60,145 bases of DNA from Pseudomonas sp. ANT_J12 (GTDB lineage Bacteria > Pseudomonadota > Gammaproteobacteria > Pseudomonadales > Pseudomonadaceae): positions 1 through 60,145 of the forward strand of contig NZ_VOBN01000031.1 in assembly GCF_008370045.1 (NCBI RefSeq), written 5' to 3'. A model generated the notes under the pieces. It did not search any database. It was not told the origin of the DNA and saw nothing but the letters and a program-made list of their open reading frames with translations. Positions 16,892 through 25,856 of this stretch are shown here, piece by piece; position 1 is the stretch's first letter; every line of letters begins with the position of its first letter. The position numbers were made by a program, and so were the translations under genes.

Positions 16892-18267
16892 AAATCAGTG
16901 TATTTGGTAGTGGTTACGTTGGCCTGGTACAGGCCGCCGTTCTGGCTGAAGTCGGCCACGATGTGATCTGTATGGACATCGATGCCAAAAAGGTCGAATT
17001 GCTCCAGCAGGGCCATGTCAGCATTTTCGAGCCGGGGCTGGCCAGTCTGGTCAGGGAAAGCCTGGAAGCCAAGCGCCTGCAGTTCACCACCGACGAGAAA
17101 CTGGCGGTGCAGCACGGTGAAGTGTTGTTCATTGCGGTGGGCACGCCTTCCAGCGAGGACGGCTCGGCCGATCTGAAATACGTGCTGTCGGTGGGCGATG
17201 CCGTGGCCCGTCATCGTGAGCAACCGGTGATTTTGGTGGAAAAATCCACTGTGCCGGTCGGCACCGGCGACACCCTGCGCGCACACATCGAGGGCCGATT
17301 GGAAGAGGCCAGCCGCCAGTTGCAATTCGATATCGTCTCCAACCCCGAGTTTCTCAAGGAAGGTTCGGCGGTCGCCGACTGCCGACGCCCGGACCGCATC
17401 ATCATCGGTTGCGAACGTGACGAAGTGCGCGACGTCATGCGCGAGCTCTATTCACCGTTCAACCGCAACCACGATCGCATCATGTTCATGGACCTGCGCA
17501 GCGCCGAGCTGACCAAGTACGCCGCCAACTGCATGCTGGCGACCAAAATCAGCTTCATCAACCAGATCGCCGAACTGGCCGAACACCTGGGGGCCGACAT
17601 CGAATCCGTGCGCCTGGGCATCGGCGCGGACTCGCGCATTGGCTACCACTTCATCTATCCGGGCTGCGGTTATGGCGGCTCGTGCTTTCCCAAGGACATG
17701 CGCGCGCTGATCCACAGCGCCGAACAGGCGCACTGCTCCAGCGATTTGCTGCAAGCGGTGGAAGCGATCAACCAACGGCAGAAACACAAGCTATTCGAAC
17801 GGGTGAATGCGTTCTACAAGGGCAATCTGGCCGGCAAGACCTTCGCCGTGTGGGGCCTGGCGTTCAAACCCAATACCGATGACATGCGCGACGCGCCAAG
17901 CCGGGTGCTGCTGGAGTCCTTGTGGGCGGCCGGGGCCAATGTGCGGGCGTTCGACCCGGAGGCGATGCAGGAAACCCAGCATTTGTACCCGGACGAATCG
18001 AAGCTGATGCTAATGGGCACGCCGGAATCGGTACTGGCCGGCGCCGATGCTCTGATCATCTGCACCGAGTGGCAGCAGTTCAAGGCCCCTGATTTCGATC
18101 TGATCCGTCAGCGCCTGGCCGCGCCGGTGATCTTTGACGGACGCAACCTGTATGACGCCGAGCGGCTGTCCCGCGCCGGTTTCCTGTACTTCCCGATGGG
18201 CCGTGGGGATTCGCGCAATCTGCCGATTCCATACCAGCAGTGGTCTGCCATTTCGTCGGTTGCCTGA
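16888..18267 (+). CDS. ugd: UDP-glucose 6-dehydrogenase
   Basis: NAD-dependent enzyme of 459 residues that makes UDP-glucuronate, the precursor for ArnA. The N-terminal Rossmann motif is GSGYVGLVQA, the catalytic cysteine lies in YGGSCFPKDM near residue 265, and the C-terminal UDP-binding domain contains GLAFKPNTDDMRDAPS. It overlaps arnF by 4 bases, so it is co-translated with the arn genes as in P. aeruginosa. Confidence 0.95.
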   Translation: MKISVFGSGYVGLVQAAVLAEVGHDVICMDIDAKKVELLQQGHVSIFEPGLASLVRESLEAKRLQFTTDEKLAVQHGEVLFIAVGTPSSEDGSADLKYVLSVGDAVARHREQPVILVEKSTVPVGTGDTLRAHIEGRLEEASRQLQFDIVSNPEFLKEGSAVADCRRPDRIIIGCERDEVRDVMRELYSPFNRNHDRIMFMDLRSAELTKYAANCMLATKISFINQIAELAEHLGADIESVRLGIGADSRIGYHFIYPGCGYGGSCFPKDMRALIHSAEQAHCSSDLLQAVEAINQRQKHKLFERVNAFYKGNLAGKTFAVWGLAFKPNTDDMRDAPSRVLLESLWAAGANVRAFDPEAMQETQHLYPDESKLMLMGTPESVLAGADALIICTEWQQFKAPDFDLIRQRLAAPVIFDGRNLYDAERLSRAGFLYFPMGRGDSRNLPIPYQQWSAISSVA

Positions 18268-18269
18268 CC

Positions 18270-19856
18270 GTGAATGCCACCATTCGTCGACAGTCCCTCG
18301 GCGCGGGGCTGTTGGCGCTGCTGCTGTTCATGGCCGGGGTTTATCAGCAGACTGCGATCGGCTTCGATTCGCGGTTCGTGCTGTTCGCCCAGGAAATGCT
18401 GCGCCACGGGCCTACGGTGTTCCCGACGACTTATGGCCAGCCCTATGCAGACTATTCGGCCCTGAGCACGCTGTTCGTCTGGTTGCTGTCGCTGCCATTC
18501 GGCCAGGTGAATGCCTTCAGTGCCTGGCTGCCGAGTGCAATTGCCGCGGCGGTCATCGTCACGCTGATGTACCGCTTGCTGGCGCCCTACTCCACGCGCT
18601 GGGCATTACTGAGTATCGCCCTGCTCCTGCTGACCAACACCTTCGTCACTGAAACCCGCGCCGTGTCCTTGGACGTGATGCTGGCAGCGGTGGCGTTTTC
18701 GGTGTTCTACCTGGGTTATGCCGCCGACCATTTCGAGGCCCCCCGGCGCTGGGCGCTGATCTTTGCCCTGTTGTTGCTGGGTTTCGGGATTCGTGGACCG
18801 ATCGGCCTCGTCGTCCCAACCGGCATGTTGTGCAGCTACTTCCTGCTCAATCGGCAGTGGCAACGATTGCTCGCCTTCGGACTGCTCGCCGCCATGCTGC
18901 TGGCGGGCTGCGTCGGATTGCTGTTGTTGCTCGCCAAACTCAGCGGTGGCCCGGCGTTTATGCAGGACGTGATTCGCATGCAGTTCATGGGGCGCATGGA
19001 CGGCAGTGAAGGCGTCAGCGGTTCGCTGTATTACTTCACCAGTTCCATGGGCAACTATGCGCTGGCGTATCCATTGGGGTTATTGGCGCTCGCGGCGATC
19101 GTCCTGAGCAATCCGCGCGAGGCCGGACCGGCGTTGCGTCTGGTGCAGTACTGCGCGGCGGCCGGGTTAATCGTGATGGTCGGGTTGTCGATTCCCCAGG
19201 CGAAAAAAGCCCGTTACCTGCTGCCGATGTTGCCGATGGCGGCGATTATCGCGGCGTATCCGTTTCAGGTGATGCAAGGGCGATTGTTCGCCGTATTGCG
19301 GGGGCTGATGCAGGGCGTGTGGCTAGTGATTCCGGGGCTACTGATCGTGGCATTGATGGTCGGCCAGCGGCGCTTCCCCGGGGTATTGACCTCCCCGGTA
19401 CCGATCTTGATCGTGCTGGGCGTGTTGCAAGCGATCGCTTTGGCCGCATTTTTCAAGCCGGCCCGACGAGCGCCGATCCTGGCGTTTTGTGCGGTGCTGG
19501 GATTGTGGTCGGTCTACATCCTGGTGTTCGAACCGGTGGAGCGACAGCTCTACGACACCCGCAGCTTCAGCCGTGCAGCTTTTGCGCAAGTCCAGCAGGA
19601 ACCCGCGCCGCTGGTACTGTTCGGCATGGGCAAGGACGCGAAGGCGATCAAGTTCATGGTCAATATCGAGCAGGACCTGCAACCGGTGTTCACCGAATCG
19701 GTCCAGGAACTGGAAACCATCAAGCCGCCAATGTGGGTGATCATGGATCAGGGTGACTACAAAGCCATGCAAGGCACTTCGCTGGGTTCGCTGGAGCCCG
19801 CATTGACCGGGCGTTTCGACAAAAACGATTACGTCCTGCTCCATCTCAAACCTTGA
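18270..19856 (+). CDS. Membrane glycosyltransferase, ArnT/PMT-like, appended to arn operon
   Basis: Polytopic protein of about 528 residues with a GT-C-like pattern of ten or more membrane segments. The first loop has IGFDSRFVLFAQEM, placing D-S-R where ArnT has D-E-T-R, and then YGQPYADYSALSTLF. It starts at a GTG only 2 bases after the ugd stop (an in-frame GTG at 18240 inside ugd is the alternative), so it is very likely cotranscribed with arn. It is not part of the canonical arn set. A transferase using a polyprenyl-linked sugar is the best guess; donor and acceptor are unknown. The 3' end is followed by a repeat hairpin. Confidence 0.75.
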   Translation: MNATIRRQSLGAGLLALLLFMAGVYQQTAIGFDSRFVLFAQEMLRHGPTVFPTTYGQPYADYSALSTLFVWLLSLPFGQVNAFSAWLPSAIAAAVIVTLMYRLLAPYSTRWALLSIALLLLTNTFVTETRAVSLDVMLAAVAFSVFYLGYAADHFEAPRRWALIFALLLLGFGIRGPIGLVVPTGMLCSYFLLNRQWQRLLAFGLLAAMLLAGCVGLLLLLAKLSGGPAFMQDVIRMQFMGRMDGSEGVSGSLYYFTSSMGNYALAYPLGLLALAAIVLSNPREAGPALRLVQYCAAAGLIVMVGLSIPQAKKARYLLPMLPMAAIIAAYPFQVMQGRLFAVLRGLMQGVWLVIPGLLIVALMVGQRRFPGVLTSPVPILIVLGVLQAIALAAFFKPARRAPILAFCAVLGLWSVYILVFEPVERQLYDTRSFSRAAFAQVQQEPAPLVLFGMGKDAKAIKFMVNIEQDLQPVFTESVQELETIKPPMWVIMDQGDYKAMQGTSLGSLEPALTGRFDKNDYVLLHLKP

Positions 19857-19865
19857 CGCATAACC

Positions 19866-19945
19866 CTGTAGGATCTGCCGAAGGCTGCGATCTTCTGACG
19901 TTGCCGTTAAGATCAAAAGATCGCAGCCTTCGGCCGCTCCTACAC
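19866..19945. repeat. Repeat hairpin with GGCTGCGATCTT arms
   Basis: Inverted repeat with GAAGGCTGCGATCTT and AAGATCGCAGCCTTC arms plus outer TGTAGGA / TCCTACA, a common Pseudomonas intergenic hairpin. It sits at the end of the arn operon and may act as terminator or RNA stabiliser. A fragment of the same family (GGCTGCGATCTTTTGAT) occurs near 33272. Confidence 0.75.
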
Positions 19946-19952
19946 GATCATC

Positions 19953-20471
19953 ATGACCATTACCCTTCGCCGCGCCCAACTCGCTGACGCTGCCGCCCTC
20001 CCCGCCATCGAGCGTTCCGCAGCGGCGTTGTTTCGCAACGACCCTTCCCTCGCCTGGCTCGCTGACTCGCCCGTGGCCGACGCACAACAACATCTGCGCG
20101 CCATAGAAACCGCCGACGTGTGGGTCGCGCAATCCGCCGATGGTGCACTTGCGGGGTTTCTCAGCGCTGAACAAGTCGACGATCAACTGCATATTCAGGA
20201 ACTGTCCGTCAGCCAACACTTCCAGGGCCGAGGCATTGGTCGAAAGTTACTGTTAGTGGCGATTAAACATGCACGGAAACGAGAACTCGGCGGTCTGACC
20301 CTGACCACGTTTCGCGACGTGCCGTGGAATGAACCGTTTTATCGACGGTTGGGCTTTGAAACATTGAGCCTGGCTAAAACCAGCCCACGTTTATTGGCAA
20401 TTCTGCGTCAAGAAGTCGCCCACGGTTTGCCCGGTGAGCGGCGTTGTGCGATGTGTCTGCCCCTGCTCTAG
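19953..20471 (+). CDS. GNAT-family acetyltransferase
   Basis: Protein of 172 residues with the GNAT acetyl-CoA fold. The binding loop is QHFQGRGIGRKLL near residue 90, followed by helix and YRRLGFETLS, the classic C-terminal motif. The substrate is unknown; it could be an amino acid, amine or small toxin. It begins 8 bases after the repeat hairpin that ends the arn operon and is probably transcribed separately. Confidence 0.8.
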   Translation: MTITLRRAQLADAAALPAIERSAAALFRNDPSLAWLADSPVADAQQHLRAIETADVWVAQSADGALAGFLSAEQVDDQLHIQELSVSQHFQGRGIGRKLLLVAIKHARKRELGGLTLTTFRDVPWNEPFYRRLGFETLSLAKTSPRLLAILRQEVAHGLPGERRCAMCLPLL

Positions 20472-20506
20472 GCAGATCAGTAAAAATGCACCCTTCCTAC
20501 AAGCTA

Positions 20507-20521
20507 TAGGGAATCTCCCTA
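20507..20521. promoter_or_regulatory. Perfect palindrome upstream of hcp
   Basis: TAGGGA-ATC-TCCCTA, 58 bases before the hcp start. A perfect 15-base inverted repeat at a promoter-proximal position suggests a regulator binding site, for example for a LuxR/NarL-type factor. The binding protein is not known. Confidence 0.45.
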
Positions 20522-20578
20522 CATTAGCCCTAAGACGTTTGCCATAAAGTGCTTCGCCAGCAAACAGGAGTGGCAGCG

Positions 20579-21073
20579 ATGGCGAATCACGGTTACATGA
20601 TCATCCAGGGAAAATCTCAGGGATTGATATCAGCGGGTTGTTCGACACAAGATTCTATTGGCAATAAATGTCAATCGGGACACACCGACGAGATCATGGT
20701 GCTTTCATACAGCCATAACATGGCCAATATTGGAAATATCAATAAGCCAACACACAGCCCACTCATCATTACGAAGAATGTCGATAAATCCTCTCCGTTA
20801 CTCGCTCAAGCACTCTCAAGCAGAGAAGAAATCAGCTGTGCAATCAGCTTTTATCGAGTGTCCGCCTATGGCCTTCAAGAGAAGTTTTTCACCATTGAAA
20901 TTGAAGGCGGCATCATTGCCGACCTGACACTCGACATGCCTCACGTTGTTTTACAGAACGACGCCGAGCCACAAGAGCACGTCGCCATTCGTTATCGCGA
21001 AATCACATGGCGCCACCACCTCGCGGGAACAAGTGGGCACGGCTCTTGGGGAAATAACGAATGGGACAGCTAA
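20579..21073 (+). CDS. Hcp-family type VI secretion tube protein (orphan)
   Basis: Hcp protein of 164 residues, starting MANHGYMIIQGKSQGLISAG, a family hallmark. It forms the hexameric rings of the T6SS tube and chaperones cargo in its pore. ATG 20579 is chosen because AGGAG lies 9 bases upstream; the frame is open to 20549 without a better site. No other structural T6SS gene lies in the window, so this is an orphan Hcp travelling with its own cargo. Its end overlaps the next gene by 13 bases. Confidence 0.88.
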   Translation: MANHGYMIIQGKSQGLISAGCSTQDSIGNKCQSGHTDEIMVLSYSHNMANIGNINKPTHSPLIITKNVDKSSPLLAQALSSREEISCAISFYRVSAYGLQEKFFTIEIEGGIIADLTLDMPHVVLQNDAEPQEHVAIRYREITWRHHLAGTSGHGSWGNNEWDS

Positions 21074-21774
21074 AGGATCGCTGCGAACCTGGCAGTTGTG
21101 ATTATTGGGCGGTCAGTAAGGCGGCGGGTAATTTGACGAGCCAGGCGTGTACGCTGTCTGCGCGACATATCAAGGATGGGACGTTGCGATTGCAATTCAA
21201 TCGCGAGGTTTCTTATTACGCGAGAGGGATTGTTAATGATGTGGCGCAGGGAAGGAAGAGTGCTGATCAGGGGTTGAAGGAGATAAAGAGCGAACAGAGT
21301 AGTTTGCTGAGTCAATCATGGGAAATTGCCAAGAAAGGGGCGGCTACGATCGCTGGAGGGATGCAATTTCTGACAGGTGCTGGCATTTGCTACGGTTCAG
21401 CCGGGACATTTTGCCTTCTCGTCGGTGGACCTATGATGCTTCATGGCGCGAATAACGTTTATGAGGGTGGGCGCAATTTGCTAGAGGGACGAAATGATAC
21501 GACCGGGCCTACCCGAAAGGCCTACCACGGGTTAGCCAAAATAGCTGGAAAGTCTGAACGAGAAGGCAATATTGCTTATGGCTCGTTGGATATTGGTATG
21601 TCTGTGTATGGTCTTAATCGACTTGTGCTTAGACCGGATGCTTGGCGATTATTTAGATATGTCAGGACGGATTATGTGCGTGCGTACAGAACTATGACCC
21701 CTAAAGCACTATTGCTTGAAGGGCATATCATTCATCAAACAGGGCGCCAAGTGTATGACGAGGTGAAAAAATAG
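21061..21774 (+). CDS. DUF4225-like T6SS effector candidate
   Basis: Protein of 237 residues that resembles my memory of the DUF4225 family found beside Hcp or PAAR genes in Pseudomonas. Residues about 90-140 form a glycine-rich hydrophobic stretch (GGMQFLTGAGICYGSAG and following) followed by MLHGANNVYEGGRNLLEG. The C-terminal part has PDAWRLFRYVRTDYVRAY. No signal peptide is seen, as expected for Hcp-delivered cargo. The hydrophobic core suggests membrane insertion. It overlaps hcp by 13 bases, so production is coupled. Base composition is lower in GC than the neighbours, a sign of transfer. The toxin role is inferred from context. Confidence 0.7.
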   Translation: MGQLKDRCEPGSCDYWAVSKAAGNLTSQACTLSARHIKDGTLRLQFNREVSYYARGIVNDVAQGRKSADQGLKEIKSEQSSLLSQSWEIAKKGAATIAGGMQFLTGAGICYGSAGTFCLLVGGPMMLHGANNVYEGGRNLLEGRNDTTGPTRKAYHGLAKIAGKSEREGNIAYGSLDIGMSVYGLNRLVLRPDAWRLFRYVRTDYVRAYRTMTPKALLLEGHIIHQTGRQVYDEVKK

Positions 21775-21838
21775 TTGGCTTTTTTTTGCGATACCAATAC
21801 CTAGACTGCAACCTGCTGATGATTATACGGATGGTAAA

Positions 21839-22057
21839 GTGCTTACCCTCAAAAAAATAATTTCCGAAGCAAGAATGTACTGTTTAATAGTTGCCTGCTC
21901 CGGCTTCCATACTGTATGGATTTCTCTGCTGATAGCTCATTCTTTTGAGTTGGATGTTTTTGCAACTAGGGCGACGATCATTATTTGCTTTGTTGTTGTG
22001 CTTATATATGCCCTAAAAGTCGCACCCAAAGAACTCCGAAAGCTTGAAGGGAGATAA
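21839..22057 (+). CDS. Small membrane protein, candidate immunity protein
   Basis: Protein of 72 residues with two predicted membrane helices (about residues 13-33 and 42-61). It directly follows the toxin candidate, is AT-rich like it and has no recognised family. Position and membrane location fit an immunity protein against a membrane-acting effector. GTG 21839 has a weak ribosome site; ATG 21875 is an alternative start that would trim 12 residues. Confidence 0.55.
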   Translation: MLTLKKIISEARMYCLIVACSGFHTVWISLLIAHSFELDVFATRATIIICFVVVLIYALKVAPKELRKLEGR

Positions 22058-22069
22058 AATTACTGGACC

Positions 22070-23035
22070 TCACCCACCCACCCTCAAATCAACCTTCAAT
22101 GCCTGAGCAAACGCCTTCACCAACGGACTGCGCAAAGTGTTATGCCGCAAGATCAAATGGAAAGGCGTATCGAAATAAATCGATGCCGGGCATAGGGCGC
22201 GCAGTTGCCCTTGGTCAACCATGGCGCTGGCGTAATGTTTGGGAAGAAACCCGAGAAAGCGTCCGGTCTTGACCAACAACGCCACGGCTTCCACTTGAGT
22301 GGCAGAGGCCGAAAAGCTGTCGTAGGCAGCAAAATTCAGCTTGTCCCGGTGGATCGCGTAACGGTGATTGACCCACTCATATTGCTTGAGCACCTCCCCG
22401 CCGATTTGCTCATCAGGCACCTCAAACAGAGGGTGTCCGACGGCGCAGTAAGCTTCGGAGCGTTCCTCGTAAAGGACGAAGTAATCAAACTCTTCCCGCC
22501 GTTGATAGACCGGCACGATACCTGCCACCAGTCGACCTTCCACCACCCCTCTTTCTACTTCATCCAGTTGCGAAGCTTGAAGTTGAAACCGGACCTTTGG
22601 CGACTCTTCATTAATCAGTCTTAGCGCTGCAACTAACGGCGAACCGGGATCGGTTATCGTGTTATCAATAACTCCCACACCCAGATCACCAATAAGTTCA
22701 TTCTGCGCAGAACTAAGCCGATCACGAAAGTTGTCAACCGAAGCAAACAAATCAATCGACGCCTGATACACCAGACGCCCTTCTTCGGTCAGGTGAAACC
22801 CCTCGCGCCCTCGGGTGCACAGGCGCATGCCGATGCGAATCTCAAGGTCCGAGATCTGTTTGCTGATGGCCGCCAGGCCCACATTCAGCTCGTTCTGCGC
22901 AGCACTGAAACCCCCAGCTTCGACCACTGCCTTGAACACTTTGAGCAGTTTGAAGTCCAGGCCACTGAGTGCCAATGGCGCTCGCTGAGTCGGTTTCGGC
23001 GCGGGGTTTCCGGAATTGGAAAGTGGGGTTTCCAT
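22070..23035 (-). CDS. LysR-family transcriptional regulator
   Basis: Regulator of 321 residues. The winged helix-turn-helix lies at about residues 28-87 (VVEAGGFSAAQNELNVGLAA and ISKQISDLE), later than usual because of a proline-rich 25-residue N-terminal extension. The LysR substrate-binding domain covers about 115-315. It is divergent from the lyase gene at 23331 with 295 bases between, the usual arrangement for a LysR activator and its target operon. The ligand is presumably the substrate of the island or an intermediate of its breakdown. Confidence 0.88.
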   Translation of the reverse strand: METPLSNSGNPAPKPTQRAPLALSGLDFKLLKVFKAVVEAGGFSAAQNELNVGLAAISKQISDLEIRIGMRLCTRGREGFHLTEEGRLVYQASIDLFASVDNFRDRLSSAQNELIGDLGVGVIDNTITDPGSPLVAALRLINEESPKVRFQLQASQLDEVERGVVEGRLVAGIVPVYQRREEFDYFVLYEERSEAYCAVGHPLFEVPDEQIGGEVLKQYEWVNHRYAIHRDKLNFAAYDSFSASATQVEAVALLVKTGRFLGFLPKHYASAMVDQGQLRALCPASIYFDTPFHLILRHNTLRSPLVKAFAQALKVDLRVGG

Positions 23036-23330
23036 AATGCTTATTTACCTCTGGCGCCCTAGCAAACAATCTGTGCCCAACAACAAAAACATAGCTGGCC
23101 AATAATAATGAACACAGAAAACAAGGCTTGGCAACCGCTAATAAATTCCGTACCTGAGTGCCAACTCACTGATTTTGCACTGTTAAAAGCTGACACTTCG
23201 ATCAGCTCTCGCCCTTTCGCAACTGCCCTTTTGAAAACTGCTTGAGCCCCACTGCGTCCGAATGATTTTCGGCGGGTGCCAGGGCTTGGCAGATCGTATT
23301 CAGTTCGCTTTACCGACGAGGAAAACAACA
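23036..23330. promoter_or_regulatory. Divergent LysR / lyase control region
   Basis: A 295-base gap holding the promoters of the LysR gene and of the catabolic island. The pair TTGGCA (23128-23133) and TGCCAA (23159-23164) forms inverted half-sites 25 bases apart, and an AATAATAATG stretch is nearby. A LysR site is expected here, but I cannot fix its exact position. Confidence 0.45.
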
Positions 23331-24758
23331 ATGTCTCAAACCACCGACCGTCTCTGGGGTGCACGCTTCAAAAGCGGCCCATCCGAAGCCCTGGCGGCCC
23401 TGTCCCGTTGCCCTGAGCGCTATTTCCGCCTCACGCCGTACGACCTCGCCGGGTCCAAGGCCCATGCCGGTGAACTGCACCGCGCCGGTCTTTTGACCGA
23501 AGAAGAAACCCGCACCATGCTCGGTGCCCTGGATCAGATCGGCGCTGACTTCAAAGCCGGCAGCATCGCCCCGACGCTGGACGACGAAGACGTCCACACC
23601 TTTATCGAACGCCTGCTGACCGAACGCCTCGGCGCTCTGGGCGGCAAGCTGCGCGCCGGTCGTTCCCGTAACGACCAGACTGCCAACGACCTGCGCCTGT
23701 TCCTGCGTGACCACGTGCGCACCCTGGCCGTTGAAGTGCTGGCCCTGCAACAAGCGCTGGTGGATCAGGCCGAGCAGCACATCGAAAGCATCTGCCCCGG
23801 CTTCACTCACTTGCAGCAAGCGCAGCCGATCGTTTTCGCCCATCACTTGCTGGCCCACGCCCAATCGATGCTGCGTGACGTACAACGCCTGGTGGATTGG
23901 GACGCGCGCACCTCGCTGTCGCCACTGGGCGCCGCAGCGATGGCCGGTTCCGCCATCGCGCGCCTGCCCCAGCAGTCGGCCAAGGAAATGGGCTACAGCG
24001 GCGTGTGCGAAAACTCCATCGACGCGGTCGCCAGCCGCGATCACGTGGCCGAATTCCTGTTTATCGCCAGCATGCTCGGGATCAACATTTCCCGCCTCGC
24101 TGAAGAGTTTTGCCTGTGGTCGTCGCGGCAATTTCGCTGGGTCGCGCTGGACGATGCCTACGCCACTGGCAGCTCGATCATGCCGCAGAAGAAAAACCCG
24201 GACATCGCCGAACTGGCTCGGGGCAAGGCGGGTCGCTTGATCGGTAACCTGACCGGATTGCTCTCCACCCTCAAATCCCTGCCGCTGTCCTATAACCGCG
24301 ACTTGAGTGAAGACAAAAACGGTGTGCTCGACAGTGTCGACACCCTGTTGCTGGTGCTGCCGGCCATGGCCGGGATGGTTGCGACGATGAAGGTCAATGT
24401 CGAAGAGCTGCGTCGCCAGGCGCCATTGGGCTTCACCCTGGCCACTGAAGTCGCGGATTGGCTGGCGATGCGCGGCGTGCCATTCAAGGAAGCCCATGAA
24501 ATCACCGGTGCGCTGGTCCAGGCCTGTGAGAAACATGACATCGAGTTGTGGGAAGCCTCCCCGGCGTTGCTGGCCGAGATCGATCCACGCCTGACCCCGG
24601 AAGTGCGCGACAGCCTGACCCTGGAAGCCGCCATCGCTGCCCGCAGCGGTTGGGGCGGCACCGCGCCAGAACGGGTGCGCGAGCAAATCGGTCGCCTGAA
24701 AACCGCCCTCGCCGCCCAGCATGAGTGGACTGAAAACTATCAAGGCTTCCGTCTCTGA
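23331..24758 (+). CDS. Argininosuccinate-lyase-like C-N lyase (fumarase/aspartase superfamily)
   Basis: Lyase of 475 residues with the superfamily signature GSSIMPQKKNPD and the regions LRAGRSRNDQTANDLRLF, GFTHLQQAQPI and LPLSYNRDLSEDKN. It aligns with ArgH throughout but differs strongly from the housekeeping Pseudomonas ArgH I remember in its N-terminal 60 residues and in the middle (for example AAMAGSAIARLPQQSAKE). Such ArgH-like lyases include EDDS lyase, which splits aminopolycarboxylates into fumarate and an amine. The start is ATG 23331, with GACGAGGAAA upstream. The ABC transporter and hydrolase genes that follow point to catabolism rather than arginine synthesis. True ArgH activity cannot be excluded. 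Confidence 0.75.
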   Translation: MSQTTDRLWGARFKSGPSEALAALSRCPERYFRLTPYDLAGSKAHAGELHRAGLLTEEETRTMLGALDQIGADFKAGSIAPTLDDEDVHTFIERLLTERLGALGGKLRAGRSRNDQTANDLRLFLRDHVRTLAVEVLALQQALVDQAEQHIESICPGFTHLQQAQPIVFAHHLLAHAQSMLRDVQRLVDWDARTSLSPLGAAAMAGSAIARLPQQSAKEMGYSGVCENSIDAVASRDHVAEFLFIASMLGINISRLAEEFCLWSSRQFRWVALDDAYATGSSIMPQKKNPDIAELARGKAGRLIGNLTGLLSTLKSLPLSYNRDLSEDKNGVLDSVDTLLLVLPAMAGMVATMKVNVEELRRQAPLGFTLATEVADWLAMRGVPFKEAHEITGALVQACEKHDIELWEASPALLAEIDPRLTPEVRDSLTLEAAIAARSGWGGTAPERVREQIGRLKTALAAQHEWTENYQGFRL

Positions 24759-24774
24759 ATCAGAGCGAAAACCT

Positions 24775-24867
24775 TGTAGGAGCGAGGCTTGCCCGCGAAG
24801 GCGGTGTGTCAGGCAACATTTATGACATCTGACCCAGCGCTTTCGCGGGCAAGCCTCGCTCCTACAG
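24775..24867. repeat. REP pair
   Basis: GTAGGAGCGAGGCTTGCCC and GGGCAAGCCTCGCTCCTAC face each other about 50 bases apart between the lyase gene and the ABC permease gene. The hairpin could attenuate expression between them. Confidence 0.85.
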
Positions 24868-24967
24868 GGGGTCGCGTTTAACACGAAGATCAGCGGTGGG
24901 CCGTCGACGCCGTTTTGAACCACAGCAGCACGCGCCGCAGTCACTGGGCGGCGTACGGAGAAACATC

Positions 24968-25846
24968 ATGAGCCAGACTCAGGCAGAACGTCTCCAGTCG
25001 GAGCGCAAACTGGCGGAAAACCAGTTCGATATCACCCAGTACCACCACGTGCCACGGCGTTATTACGGGCGGATTTTCTTTGCCACTGTGATCGTCATCG
25101 CCATTCTCGGCCTGGTGCGCGCCTTCGCCGAAGGCAAGATCGAATGGTCCTACATCGGCCAGTTCGTCACTTCCCAGGCGATCCTCTGGGGCTTGTTCAA
25201 CACCATCGTCATGGCGGTGCTGGCGATGGCGCTGGGCATTGTCTTCGGGGTGATCACGGCAATCATGCGCATGTCGGCCAACCCGATCCTGCGCTACGTA
25301 GCGATCACCTACACCTGGCTGTTCCGCGGTACGCCACTGATCCTGCAACTGTTGTTGTGGTTCAACCTGGCGCTGATTTTTCCCACTATCGGCATCCCCG
25401 GCCTGTTCGAAATGGACACCGTGAGCCTGATGACGCCGTTCGTGGCCGCCCTGCTCGGCTTGAGCATCAACCAGGGTGCCTACACCGCCGAAGTGGTGCG
25501 TGCCGGTTTGCTCTCGGTGGACACCGGGCAGTACGAAGCCGCCAAGTCGATTGGCATGCCGCGCCTGCAAGCCCTGCGCCGGATCATCCTGCCGCAAGCC
25601 ATGCGCATCATCATTCCGCCAGTCGGCAACGAATTCATCGGCATGGTGAAAATGACCTCCCTGGCGAGCGTCATCCAATACTCGGAACTGCTCTACAACG
25701 CCCAAAACATCTACTACGCCAACGCCCGCGTGATGGAGCTGCTGATCGTCGCCGGTATCTGGTACCTGGTTGCCGTCACTGTGCTGTCCTTTGGTCAAAG
25801 CCGTCTGGAGCGTCGTTTCGCTCGCGGCGCCGGCAAGCGTTCTTGA
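24968..25846 (+). CDS. Polar amino acid ABC transporter permease
   Basis: HisM/GlnP-type permease of 292 residues. Five or more membrane segments surround the conserved EAA loop QYEAAKSIGMPRLQALRRIILPQA. An unusually long cytoplasmic N-terminus of about 40 residues precedes the first segment. ATG 24968 is preferred, with GGAG 8 bases upstream. As the only permease it would form a homodimer. It is the first gene of a permease-ATPase-binding protein set. Confidence 0.9.
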   Translation: MSQTQAERLQSERKLAENQFDITQYHHVPRRYYGRIFFATVIVIAILGLVRAFAEGKIEWSYIGQFVTSQAILWGLFNTIVMAVLAMALGIVFGVITAIMRMSANPILRYVAITYTWLFRGTPLILQLLLWFNLALIFPTIGIPGLFEMDTVSLMTPFVAALLGLSINQGAYTAEVVRAGLLSVDTGQYEAAKSIGMPRLQALRRIILPQAMRIIIPPVGNEFIGMVKMTSLASVIQYSELLYNAQNIYYANARVMELLIVAGIWYLVAVTVLSFGQSRLERRFARGAGKRS

Positions 25847-25856
25847 GGAGCCTCCC

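Noticed and set aside
23331..24758. Naming the lyase argH
   Set aside because: The sequence departs from the housekeeping Pseudomonas ArgH I know and the neighbours are catabolic and transport genes, so no gene symbol is given.
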